This document shows positions 17,245-25,064 of a stretch of 64,000 bases of DNA, one piece after another. The position numbers and the translations under genes were made by a program. Each line of letters begins with the position of its first letter. Positions within the stretch are counted from its first letter, which is position 1. Location: contig NZ_QLMG01000016.1 of NCBI RefSeq assembly GCF_003259905.1, positions 22,898 to 86,897 on the forward strand. The letters are read 5' to 3'. The stretch is from Salipiger aestuarii (GTDB lineage Bacteria > Pseudomonadota > Alphaproteobacteria > Rhodobacterales > Rhodobacteraceae). Under the pieces are notes generated by a model, which saw nothing but the letters and a program-made list of their open reading frames with translations, did no database searches and had not been told where the DNA came from.

Positions 17245-18525
17245 ATGAAACATACAGGTTGGCGCAAGCCAACGCCGGGTCTTGGGGTTGCTGAGCAGCT
17301 TGCCCAGGCCGGCGAACGGGTAGCTGTACCCAAAACACGGGCATTTGTCGCGCTCAAGCGCGTCGGGGCGCATATTGGCCTCAAGGCAGCTGACATGATG
17401 CTGCTCGATACGCTGGGGGCATTTACCCAGTCCCAGGACTGGGAGCAGGGGCGGCGCCCGATCGTCTGGGCCTCGAACGCCTATCTGATGGAGCAGACGG
17501 GGTTCTCGCTATCGGCGCTCAAACGCCACGCACGGCGTCTCGCGGAAATCGGAGTTATTTCCTTCAGGGATAGCCCCAATGGCAAACGGTGGGGACGCAG
17601 GGATGCGAATGGGCGCATCGTCGAGGCGTATGGCTTCGACTTGTCGCCGCTTTCGGCCCGTGTCGAAGAGTTCGAGGAACTACAGGCAGAATTGCAAGCC
17701 GAGCGTGAACTGTGCCAGCGCATGAAGCGCCAGATCACCGTGGCACGTCGGATGATCCGCGCCCGCATAGAGGCGGCGCTCAGCGATGCGCTGCGCGGCC
17801 CATGGATGCAGTTCACCGGCCTCTTCAAAGAGCTTCTGGATCGGCTTCCGCGACGCCGTGAACCTTCTGCGCGGTTGGAACGGCTGCTGACCAGGTTCAA
17901 GGAGCTCCAGGAACGGGTCGAGTCCGTCTATCTACAAGCGATAGGTGCAGAAAACTCTGTGGAAAACTGCGGCGATGACGGCCTTCAAGCGGGTCGGAAC
18001 GCTCCCGAAATGGACCCCAGGGAGGTCATTTCAGGACCCCACATACAATCTACAATTCAACTTCATCCTGTAACTAGTAACTCGCGGGAAACATCCGAAA
18101 TCCACGGGCCGGCACCTCACACACCACAAAAAAAGCCGACTGCAGAGAAGCTCGACGTCTCGGATGCGAATGACCGCCAGACGAAGGCAACGCTCGACCT
18201 GTCGACAATCATGCAAGCCTGTCCTGAATTTGCGTCCTGGGCGCAGAATATGGGTGGGTTCCTAAAGAGCTGGGGCGATCTGCATCGCGTTGCCGGGCAG
18301 CTCAGACCGATGATCGGCATCTCCGATCACACCTGGAACGTCGCGCAGGGCCGGATGGGAAAACAGGTGGCCACAGCGGCTTTCGTGCTTGTTTTCGAGA
18401 AGCACAGCACGGGTGAAATTGCTTCTCCAGGCGGATATCTGCGCGGCATGGTGGCAAAAGCCGGGGCAGGGGAGCTGCATCTCGAGCGTAGTTTCTATGG
18501 TCGACTCAGCGAGCAGGCAGCGTGA
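17245..18525 (+). CDS. repC: Replication initiator RepC (repABC type)
   Basis: The 426-aa protein is the replication initiator. The conserved N-terminal half (LKAADMMLLDTLGAFTQSQDWEQG, then SNAYLMEQTGFSLSALKRHARRLAEIGVISFRDSPNGKRWG) is the winged-helix DNA-binding domain with the family's hallmark segment. The middle carries a coiled coil (about 145-230), and the C-terminal domain (about 315-420) ends in GGYLRGMVAKAGAGELHLERSF. RepC is usually limiting for plasmid replication and binds an origin within its own gene. Expression is probably set by the ctRNA and RBS hairpin just upstream. Confidence 0.92.
   Translation: MKHTGWRKPTPGLGVAEQLAQAGERVAVPKTRAFVALKRVGAHIGLKAADMMLLDTLGAFTQSQDWEQGRRPIVWASNAYLMEQTGFSLSALKRHARRLAEIGVISFRDSPNGKRWGRRDANGRIVEAYGFDLSPLSARVEEFEELQAELQAERELCQRMKRQITVARRMIRARIEAALSDALRGPWMQFTGLFKELLDRLPRRREPSARLERLLTRFKELQERVESVYLQAIGAENSVENCGDDGLQAGRNAPEMDPREVISGPHIQSTIQLHPVTSNSRETSEIHGPAPHTPQKKPTAEKLDVSDANDRQTKATLDLSTIMQACPEFASWAQNMGGFLKSWGDLHRVAGQLRPMIGISDHTWNVAQGRMGKQVATAAFVLVFEKHSTGEIASPGGYLRGMVAKAGAGELHLERSFYGRLSEQAA
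17940..18130. other. Candidate replication origin (oriV) inside repC
   Basis: This part of repC is clearly A+T-richer than its surroundings, especially 18031-18090. A near-match to a DnaA box (TGTGGAAAA, 17958-17966, one mismatch from TGTGGATAA) lies at its left edge. In studied repABC plasmids the origin lies in an AT-rich segment in the middle of repC. The exact limits are inferred. Confidence 0.4.
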
Positions 18526-18839
18526 TGGGGCAGGGGCGACAGATATCGACGGCATTGCACCGTTTCATCCAGAAGCGGCGTCCGCCGGTGGCAAAACTCC
18601 GATACCAAAGGGCTCGCGATCAAGCAGGCCTTACGCGCACACATGTGTTTTTGCGACTGCGGCGATTGAGCGCCCGCGGCGACACCGTTCTAATGGCTTG
18701 CGGAACCGTTCTCGCAAGGCGGTCTCGAAGCAGTGTGGGAGCTTGCGCAGGCTTTCGTCGCCGCGCCCTGAGCAGTGGTCCGCCGGACTGCGGTGCGCAT
18801 TGCCGGCTTGAAGGTGCGATACCGCAAAGGAACAAGAAA
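18526..18839. other. Gap between repC and the CoA-transferase gene
   Basis: A 314-bp stretch with no supported gene. An open frame continues through it into the CoA transferase, but no protein similarity is visible before residue MDSQPQQ. A promoter for the CoA transferase is expected here; none stood out. Confidence 0.4.
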
Positions 18840-20042
18840 ATGGACAGCCAGCCGCAGCAACCATCACCGCAACAGCCAGCCGAGGGGGACGGCCCGCTTG
18901 CCGGCTACAGGGTGCTTGATCTTTCGGTCAACGTGCTGGGCCCGGTGGCGACGCAGATCCTCGGCGACATGGGCGCCGACATTATCAAGATCGAGTCACC
19001 CGACGGCGATTACACACGCCAGGTGGGCCCCGCACGCAACCCGAAGATGGGGGCGCTGTTCCTCAACACAAACCGCAACAAGCGTTCGGTCGTGCTTGAC
19101 CTCAAGAAGCCCGACGCGCGGGTCGCGCTTCTTGATCTCGCGCGTTCGGCGGATGTGCTGGTGCATTCGATGCGCCCCGGCGCCGCCGAACGGCTGGGCG
19201 TCGACTACGACGCAATCAGAGCGGTCAATCCCCGCATCATCCACGCCTCGGCTTCGGGCTTCCGACTGGACAGCGAGCGCCGCGACTGGCCCGCATTCGA
19301 CGATGTGATCCAGGGCGCCAGCGGTGTCGCCGGGATGATGCACCGGGCCACCGGCGAGCCGCGCTATTTCCCTACGGTGATTGCCGACAAACTATGCGGT
19401 TACATCCTGGCATCGTCCATCGCGATGGCCTTCGTCTGGCGCGAGCGTACCGGCCACGGGCAGCAGGTGAACGTGCCAATGATGGATGCGATGGTCAATT
19501 TCAACCTGATCGAGAATCTGTGGGGGGCGACGCTTGACCGGCCCGATCTTGGGCTGGGCTACAGCCGGGTGTTCTCACCCCATCGTCGGCCCTATCCGAC
19601 GCAGGACGGGCACATCTGCGTGATGGCGGCGACGGACAACCAGTGGCTGCGTCTCTTCGATGCCATAGGCCGTCCCGAGCTGCGCGACGACCGGCGATTT
19701 GCCACGGCCGAGTGGCGCACCGACCACATTGACGCGCTATACGGGATCCTCGCCGAGGCGATCGCGGGGAATACAACCGCCGCGTGGCGCCGCCAATTCG
19801 ATGCCGCCGATGTGCCGAACGGGCCGGTCAACAGCTTGGAGGATCTTCTGGTTGATCCCTACCTGGTCCAAACCGGGTATTTCGAGCGCCACGAGCACCC
19901 GACAGAGGGCGTCCTCGTGGCGCCGCGGATACCGGTCCAGTTCTCGGACAGCCCCGGGCGGGTGCGCCGTCTGCCACCCCGGCTGGGTGAGCACACGGAA
20001 GAGGTGCTTTCCGAAATCCGCCCTCTGCACGGCGGCGCCTGA
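18840..20042 (+). CDS. CaiB/BaiF-type (family III) CoA transferase
   Basis: This 400-aa enzyme moves CoA between an acyl-CoA and a free acid, so it can activate a substrate without ATP. It starts with the family hallmark GYRVLDLSVNVLGPVATQILGDMGAD...KIESPDGDYTR. It contains the catalytic aspartate region NVPMMDAMV (Asp near 207) and the C-terminal DVPNGPVNSLEDLLVDPYL. The ATG follows AAAGGA at eight bases; conserved sequence begins about 20 residues in. It lies between the replicon and the catabolic region, convergent with it. The acid substrate is unknown; it may deliver or recycle CoA for the acids metabolised by the neighbouring operons. Confidence 0.85.
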   Translation: MDSQPQQPSPQQPAEGDGPLAGYRVLDLSVNVLGPVATQILGDMGADIIKIESPDGDYTRQVGPARNPKMGALFLNTNRNKRSVVLDLKKPDARVALLDLARSADVLVHSMRPGAAERLGVDYDAIRAVNPRIIHASASGFRLDSERRDWPAFDDVIQGASGVAGMMHRATGEPRYFPTVIADKLCGYILASSIAMAFVWRERTGHGQQVNVPMMDAMVNFNLIENLWGATLDRPDLGLGYSRVFSPHRRPYPTQDGHICVMAATDNQWLRLFDAIGRPELRDDRRFATAEWRTDHIDALYGILAEAIAGNTTAAWRRQFDAADVPNGPVNSLEDLLVDPYLVQTGYFERHEHPTEGVLVAPRIPVQFSDSPGRVRRLPPRLGEHTEEVLSEIRPLHGGA

Positions 20043-20364
20043 CGGAACCGGACCAGGCCGGCAGCCTCCCGTCTCCCTCCATGCCCTCCGGCTTTTCCAA
20101 AGCCGAACGGAGCGCCAAAGCGGAACAGTCGAACCGATCCGGATCTGTCAGCCGAATTGTTGACGCCCCGCCAGATAGAGGACTCATTCCCGCCAGGAGA
20201 GGCGGCGGGCCCGCGCCCGGCCAGGGCTGGCGTTCTTTCAACTTGTCTTGCGCCACATCCCCCGCGTCACGCACTTCGCGACCGGAACAGGCGGTGCCCG
20301 GTTGGCCAGGATCGGGACATCGCCAACCGGACCGGCTTTCATTGCGTTTCCGGCGCTGCCCCTT
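20043..20364. other. Convergent gap with a hairpin, no gene
   Basis: A 322-bp space between the ends of the CoA-transferase and an SDR gene. The only structure seen is a hairpin at 20089-20105 (CGGCTTT / AAAGCCG, three-base loop) with extra CTC/GAG pairs outside, a possible two-way terminator without a T-run. Confidence 0.4.
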
Positions 20365-21117
20365 TTACTGCGCGGTATAGCCGCCATCGACGACCATTTC
20401 GGATCCGGTCATGAAAGACGCCTCGTCGGACGCCAGAAACAACACCGCCCGGGCCACTTCTTCCGGCTCCGCCGGGCGCTGCAAGATCGTTGTTCCAAGT
20501 ATCTCTTTCTGACCGCTTGGGTCGGCCAGAATGTCTTGGGTCATCGCTGTGCGGATCACGCCAGGATGAACCGAATTCACCCGGATGTTGAACTCGGCGT
20601 AATCCACCGCCGTCGCCTTGGTAAACAGCCGGACCGCGCCCTTGGTCGCTTGGTATGCCGCTGACGAGGGCGCGCCGACCAGGCCATAGATGGACGAGAT
20701 ATTGACGATTGCTCCGCCGCCGGCGGCTTTCATGTTCTCCAAAACCGCCTTGGTGCCCAAAAAGACGCCCTTGGTATTGATCGCAAAGATCTTGTCCCAG
20801 TCGTCTTCGGTCGTGTCCTGAACGGGCTTCATGACCAGGATACCGGCATTGTTGACCAGCACGTTGATGTTGCCGAATGCCTTGTTCCCTTCTGCAATGG
20901 CGTTTTGCCAACTCGCGGCGTCAGACACGTCCAGATGCACCGCCGCGGCGCGGCCTCCCGCGTTCTCGATGTCCTTCGCCACGGCGCTCGCGCCCGCATC
21001 GTCAACATCGGCGACGATAACCTGCGCACCTTCCGCGGCAAAGATACGCGCCTCGGCGGACCCCATGCCCTTGGCCGCACCGCTGATCAAAGCCGTCTTT
21101 CCCTGAAGTCGTTTCAT
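20365..21117 (-). CDS. Short-chain dehydrogenase/reductase (classical SDR)
   Basis: This 250-aa classical SDR carries GAAKGMGSAEARIFAAEGA, a TGxxxGxG-type cofactor motif in which the first glycine region reads SGAAKGMG, at residues about 10-18. It also has DVDDAG after beta2, NNAGIL, and the catalytic Ser...YQATK set (Y near 154). An acidic residue after beta2 suggests NAD rather than NADP. Start MKRLQGK has AAAGG at a suitable distance; a longer frame upstream lacks similarity. It is the last gene of the long minus-strand operon from 33231 and probably oxidises a hydroxyacyl-CoA or alcohol intermediate. Confidence 0.85.
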   Translation of the reverse strand: MKRLQGKTALISGAAKGMGSAEARIFAAEGAQVIVADVDDAGASAVAKDIENAGGRAAAVHLDVSDAASWQNAIAEGNKAFGNINVLVNNAGILVMKPVQDTTEDDWDKIFAINTKGVFLGTKAVLENMKAAGGGAIVNISSIYGLVGAPSSAAYQATKGAVRLFTKATAVDYAEFNIRVNSVHPGVIRTAMTQDILADPSGQKEILGTTILQRPAEPEEVARAVLFLASDEASFMTGSEMVVDGGYTAQ

Positions 21118-21209
21118 GACGATCACCCTTTCAGATTGCTGTGACGGCAATTTTACAGGATGCGGCGGCCGTTCCTTTTGACAAGGATCAACTTCTGCCT
21201 CGTCATATC

Positions 21210-22373
21210 TCAGAACGACCGTGGCATACCCAGAATATGCTCGCCGACATAGGACAGGATCAGGTTGGTCGAGATCGGGGCCACCTGATACAGCCGGGCC
21301 TCGCGGAACTTGCGCTCGACGTCGTATTCGCGCGCGAAGCCAAAGCCACCATGGGTCTGGAGACAGGCATTGCCCGCTTCCCAACTGGCTTCGGCCGCCA
21401 GCAGCTTGGCCATATTCGCCTGCGCTCCGCAATCCTGCCCGGCATCGAAACGCCGACAGGCCTCAAAGCGCATCAGGTTCGCGGCCTCGACATTCACATA
21501 GGCCTTGGCGATGGGAAACTGCACGCCCTGATTCTGCCCGATGGGACGGTCAAAAACGACACGCTCGCCGGCATAGGCGCGCGCCTTGTCCACGAACCAA
21601 TAGCCGTCGCCAATACATTCCGCCGCGATCAGCGTCCGTTCGGCGTTCAGCCCGTCGAGGATATGGTAAAAGCCGCGCCCCTCGGTGCCGATCAGGTTCT
21701 CGGCCGGGATTTCGAGATTGTCAAAGAACACCTCGTTCGTTTCGTGTCCGGGCATATTGGCGATGGGGCGGACTTCCATGCCATTTCCGATGGCCTCTTT
21801 CAGATCGACCATGAAGATCGACAGACCCTGGGATTTCTTTTTGACATCCTTCAGCGGTGTGGTGCGGGCCAGCAGGATCATCAGGTCGGAATGCTGGATA
21901 CGGCTGATCCAGACCTTCTGACCGTTGATCTCGTACCGATCGCCCTTTTTGACCGCTGTGGTCTTGAGCTTGGTGGTATCGGTTCCGGTGGTCGGTTCGG
22001 TCACGGCCATGGATTGCAGGCGCAACGCGCCGCTGGCGATGCCGGGCAGGTATTGCTGCTTTTGCGCGTCCGAGCCGTGCCGCAAAAGCGTGCCCATGTT
22101 GTACATCTGCCCGTGGAAGTGACCGGCATTGGCGCCACAGCGATTCGCCTCTTCCATGATGATAGAGGCTTCGGTCAGACCGAGGCCCGAGCCGCCATAT
22201 TCCTCGGGGATCATCGCCGCCAGCCAGCCCTCGCGGGTCAGCGCGTCGACGAATTCTTCGGGATAGGCGCCATCCTCGCCGAACCTGCGATGATACTCCG
22301 GCGGAAATTGCGCGCAGAGTGCACGAAGCGCGTCGCGCAGATCGTTATGGGTGTCGGGTGCCGAAGTCTGCAT
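21210..22373 (-). CDS. Acyl-CoA dehydrogenase (helix-G glutamate type)
   Basis: The 387-aa flavoprotein has the ACAD signatures MAVTEPTTGTDTTKLKT (substrate/FAD region), a GQKVWISRIQHSD strand and HGGFGFAREYDVER near the C-terminus. At the usual catalytic-base position (the E of YEGT in MCAD) it has QVAPIST, with no acidic residue. A glutamate is present in LNAERTLIAAE, the position used as base by isovaleryl-CoA dehydrogenase. That geometry suits branched substrates. The gene ends three bases before... the next gene upstream in transcription is the citryl-CoA-lyase-like gene, whose stop lies 3 bp away. Electrons would go to ETF. Confidence 0.85.
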   Translation of the reverse strand: MQTSAPDTHNDLRDALRALCAQFPPEYHRRFGEDGAYPEEFVDALTREGWLAAMIPEEYGGSGLGLTEASIIMEEANRCGANAGHFHGQMYNMGTLLRHGSDAQKQQYLPGIASGALRLQSMAVTEPTTGTDTTKLKTTAVKKGDRYEINGQKVWISRIQHSDLMILLARTTPLKDVKKKSQGLSIFMVDLKEAIGNGMEVRPIANMPGHETNEVFFDNLEIPAENLIGTEGRGFYHILDGLNAERTLIAAECIGDGYWFVDKARAYAGERVVFDRPIGQNQGVQFPIAKAYVNVEAANLMRFEACRRFDAGQDCGAQANMAKLLAAEASWEAGNACLQTHGGFGFAREYDVERKFREARLYQVAPISTNLILSYVGEHILGMPRSF

Positions 22374-22376
22374 CGT

Positions 22377-23171
22377 TCAAGCCGCTCCCGGGCCGGAGGT
22401 TTCGAGGATCTCTTCTTCGGCGCGCTGCCACAATTCGAAGGAGATCGGATTTTCGCTTTCCTCAAGGATGTGACCGACCAGCCCGATGGCGCGTGCCATC
22501 ACGCCGAAACCGCGCACGATCTTCCAGGGGAAACCGAATTCGCAGCAGATCGCACCGATCGCACCTGTGGCATTGATCGGCAGCATCTTGCCGGACTTTT
22601 CCTCGGCGACGGTCTGAATTTTCTGGATCAGTTCGATGTATTCGCCGGATTTTCCATTCTCGGCCGCGATCTGGAACAGACGTGGCGCGCGCGGGTCAAC
22701 CGGCTTGTGCACCGGATGGCCCAGCCCCGGAACGATGGCCTTTTTGGCGCGGAATTTTTCGACAGTCTCCAGCGCGATGGCGTCCAGATCGGCGCCGGTG
22801 CCCAGCTTGTCCTCGGGCAGCGCTTCGTAAAGCATCTTCGACGCGCCTTCCATTGATCCGACAAAGACCGTGCCCAGCCCGCACAGCCCCGCCGCGACGG
22901 CCGCCTGCAGCGATTCCGGCGCGCCCATATAGGTCATGCGCGCCGCCAGAGCCGAAGGTGTGATGCCGTGTTCGACCAGGGTGATGATGATGGCGTTGAA
23001 GACGCGACTTTCCTCGGGCGTGGCCTTGCGGCCCGTCAACTGAAGAAAGGCAAGATCGCCAAGGTTCATGTGCCCCAGAATTTCGTTGGGCAGGTCGAGA
23101 CCGCGCACGCAGATCTTGTCGGGGGTGCTCCAGCCGATTTTCGAGCTGATCTTTTCCTTGCGCTTTCCCAT
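22377..23171 (-). CDS. Short citrate-synthase-superfamily lyase (citryl-CoA-lyase-like)
   Basis: This 264-aa protein is much shorter than citrate synthase (about 370-430 aa). It keeps the central helices and the active-site segment IVPGLGHPVHKPVDPRAPRLF, corresponding to the citrate synthase GxGHxVxKxxDPR region. It begins GKRKEKISSKIGWSTPDKICVRGLDLPNEI, as in proteins annotated as citryl-CoA lyase. The ATG overlaps the stop of the preceding SDR (TGATG). The likely chemistry is Claisen cleavage or condensation of a hydroxyacyl-CoA releasing or using acetyl-CoA. In this operon it could split a tertiary hydroxyacyl-CoA. The true substrate is unknown. Confidence 0.72.
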   Translation of the reverse strand: MGKRKEKISSKIGWSTPDKICVRGLDLPNEILGHMNLGDLAFLQLTGRKATPEESRVFNAIIITLVEHGITPSALAARMTYMGAPESLQAAVAAGLCGLGTVFVGSMEGASKMLYEALPEDKLGTGADLDAIALETVEKFRAKKAIVPGLGHPVHKPVDPRAPRLFQIAAENGKSGEYIELIQKIQTVAEEKSGKMLPINATGAIGAICCEFGFPWKIVRGFGVMARAIGLVGHILEESENPISFELWQRAEEEILETSGPGAA

Positions 23172-24085
23172 CAGACCGGATCCCACGAAAAGACATCCGC
23201 TGATACTTCAAGCGGTGTGAATTGCGACTTGAGCGCGGGAATGGCGCGCTCGGCGATTTCATCGGCGGTCCAGCCCTCGCCTGAATGGACAGAGCGCACC
23301 GGGCGGGGTTGGTTGAACAGGAATATCTCGTTCTTGCGTACCGCGAAGATCTGCCCCGAGACGTCCGACGCACGGTCGCTCATCAGGAAACAAGCCATCG
23401 GCGCGACTTTGGCCGGCGTCATTTCCTTGATCTTCTCGACGCGGGCCTGCTGTTCCGGCGTGTCGGTCTTGATCGACGAGATCATCCGGCTCCAGGCGAA
23501 GGGCGCGATGCAATTGGAACGGACGTTCCAGCGCTTGAGGTCAAGCGCCACCGACTTCGAAAATGCGGCGATGCCCAGCTTGGCGGCGGAATAATTCGCT
23601 TGCGCGAAATTGCCGATCAGCCCCGAGGTCGAGGTCATGTGCACAAGCGCGCCGCCCTCCTGCTCACGGAAATGGTCGGCGGCGGCGCGGCTGGTGTTGA
23701 ACGCACCGTAAAGATGCACCTTCACCACCGCGTCGAAATCCTCATAGGTCATCTTGTGGAAGAACCCGTCGCGCAGGATGCCGGCGTTGTTCACCACGGC
23801 GTCGATGCGGCCGAATTCCTTGACGCCCGCCTCGATCATCGCGCGCGCGGCGTCGGGATCGGTTACGTTGCCGCCATTGGCAACCGCATCGCCGCCAGCG
23901 GCCTTGATTTCATCGACTACCTTTTGCGCCGCGGTTTCGGTTTGCCCGGTGCCTTTCAGCGACGCGCCCAGATCGTTGACCACCACGGCGGCGCCTTCGG
24001 ACGCGGCCATCAGCGCAATATCGCGCCCGATCCCGCCGCCCGCGCCAGTGACCAGAACCACTTTTCCATCAAGTGCCTTCGCCAT
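23171..24085 (-). CDS. SDR, 3-hydroxyacyl-CoA dehydrogenase-like (MFE-2 type)
   Basis: This 304-aa SDR resembles the dehydrogenase part of peroxisomal multifunctional enzyme type 2. It has TGAGGGIGRDIALMAASEGA, VVVNDLGAS with the characteristic insertion rich in Gly/Thr, NNAGILRDGFFHKMT, and the catalytic STSG...NYSAAK. The roughly 50-residue C-terminal extension after GQIFAVRKNEIFLFNQPRP is also typical. It probably oxidises a 3-hydroxyacyl-CoA with NAD. It is coupled by a one-base overlap to the lyase gene downstream and 15 bp after the HMG-CoA-lyase-like gene. Confidence 0.85.
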   Translation of the reverse strand: MAKALDGKVVLVTGAGGGIGRDIALMAASEGAAVVVNDLGASLKGTGQTETAAQKVVDEIKAAGGDAVANGGNVTDPDAARAMIEAGVKEFGRIDAVVNNAGILRDGFFHKMTYEDFDAVVKVHLYGAFNTSRAAADHFREQEGGALVHMTSTSGLIGNFAQANYSAAKLGIAAFSKSVALDLKRWNVRSNCIAPFAWSRMISSIKTDTPEQQARVEKIKEMTPAKVAPMACFLMSDRASDVSGQIFAVRKNEIFLFNQPRPVRSVHSGEGWTADEIAERAIPALKSQFTPLEVSADVFSWDPV

Positions 24086-24100
24086 TTTCGTCGTTCCCCC

Positions 24101-25060
24101 TCAGCTTGCCTTGCGGTACTTGTCGAGCCCGCCAGTATGCATGACGCGGCCCATAAGCGGCGCGTCGATAATCTCTTCCGCCTTGACCGCGGCTGCGATC
24201 AGCTTGTCCAGGTCGATGCCGGTTTCGATGCCAAGTTCATGGCACAGGAAAACCGCATCCTCCGTGCAGACATTGCCGGCGGCGCGCGCGTGGCCGTGGC
24301 CCGCGAAAGGACAGCCGCCAAGGCCCGCGACCGAGCTTTCGAACATGTCCACACCCATCGACAGGGCGGCATAGACATTGGCGATGCCAAGCCCGCGCGT
24401 GTCGTGAATGTGCATGCCGATGCGCGCATCCGGCGCCATCTCGCGCAGCGCACCGATCATCCGCTTGACCGCCTCCGGATTGCCCCAGCCCATGGTATCG
24501 GCGACCACCAGGATCGGCACCGGAATCTGCTCTTCGTCGCAAAGTTGCAGGATAAAGCGGAAATCGTCCAGTATGCGCTCCTGCGGCATGGGGCCTTCGA
24601 AGTTGCAGCCAAACGCCGTCATCACATAAGCCGCATCGACAGTGTAGCCTTCTTCCTTGTAAAGACGGACCCAGTCGCGTTGTTTCTCGCGCATTTCGGC
24701 AGAGGAGCAATTATTGTTCGACTGCGCAAAGGCTTCGGACGGGTAGAACAACAGGCGCGGGTCGATATCGACCTCATGTGCGGTCAGGGCCTTGCGAAAC
24801 CCCTTGTCGTTCAGCCACAGCGACGTGTAGTTCACGCCGGGCTTGCGCTTGATACGCTGGAACAACTCGCCGGTATCGGCCATTTGCGGCACATATTTGG
24901 GGCTGACGAAACTGCCCACCTGAATGCGTTTCAGACCGGTCTCGCTGAGCATGTCGATCAGCTCGATCCGATCCTCGATCGGATAGATCTTCTTTTCAAT
25001 CTGAAAGCCCTCGCGCGGGCCTTCTTCACGGAATTCGACGAATTTGGGAAAGTCGCTCAT
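24101..25060 (-). CDS. HMG-CoA-lyase-like protein (DRE-TIM metallolyase family)
   Basis: The 319-aa TIM-barrel protein matches hydroxymethylglutaryl-CoA lyase. It has GPREGFQIEK near residues 14-23 (catalytic Arg present), GMHIHDTRGLG near 214-224 (metal-binding histidines) and GLGGCPFA with the conserved catalytic-loop cysteine near 247, then GNVCTEDAVF. Two departures are visible: PRDG is PREG, changing an aspartate important in characterised lyases to glutamate, and the loop after GGCPFA reads GHGHARAAGN, different from the usual P-GASGN. It may act on 3-hydroxy-3-methylglutaryl-CoA or a longer homologue such as the isohexenyl compound of terpene breakdown. It directly follows the carboxylase genes in the operon. 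Confidence 0.82.
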   Translation of the reverse strand: MSDFPKFVEFREEGPREGFQIEKKIYPIEDRIELIDMLSETGLKRIQVGSFVSPKYVPQMADTGELFQRIKRKPGVNYTSLWLNDKGFRKALTAHEVDIDPRLLFYPSEAFAQSNNNCSSAEMREKQRDWVRLYKEEGYTVDAAYVMTAFGCNFEGPMPQERILDDFRFILQLCDEEQIPVPILVVADTMGWGNPEAVKRMIGALREMAPDARIGMHIHDTRGLGIANVYAALSMGVDMFESSVAGLGGCPFAGHGHARAAGNVCTEDAVFLCHELGIETGIDLDKLIAAAVKAEEIIDAPLMGRVMHTGGLDKYRKAS

Positions 25061-25064
25061 CTCA

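Noticed and set aside
20089..20105. Hairpin after the CoA-transferase gene as an intrinsic terminator
   Set aside because: Short stem with no T-run on either strand; noted only as a possible rho-assisted element.
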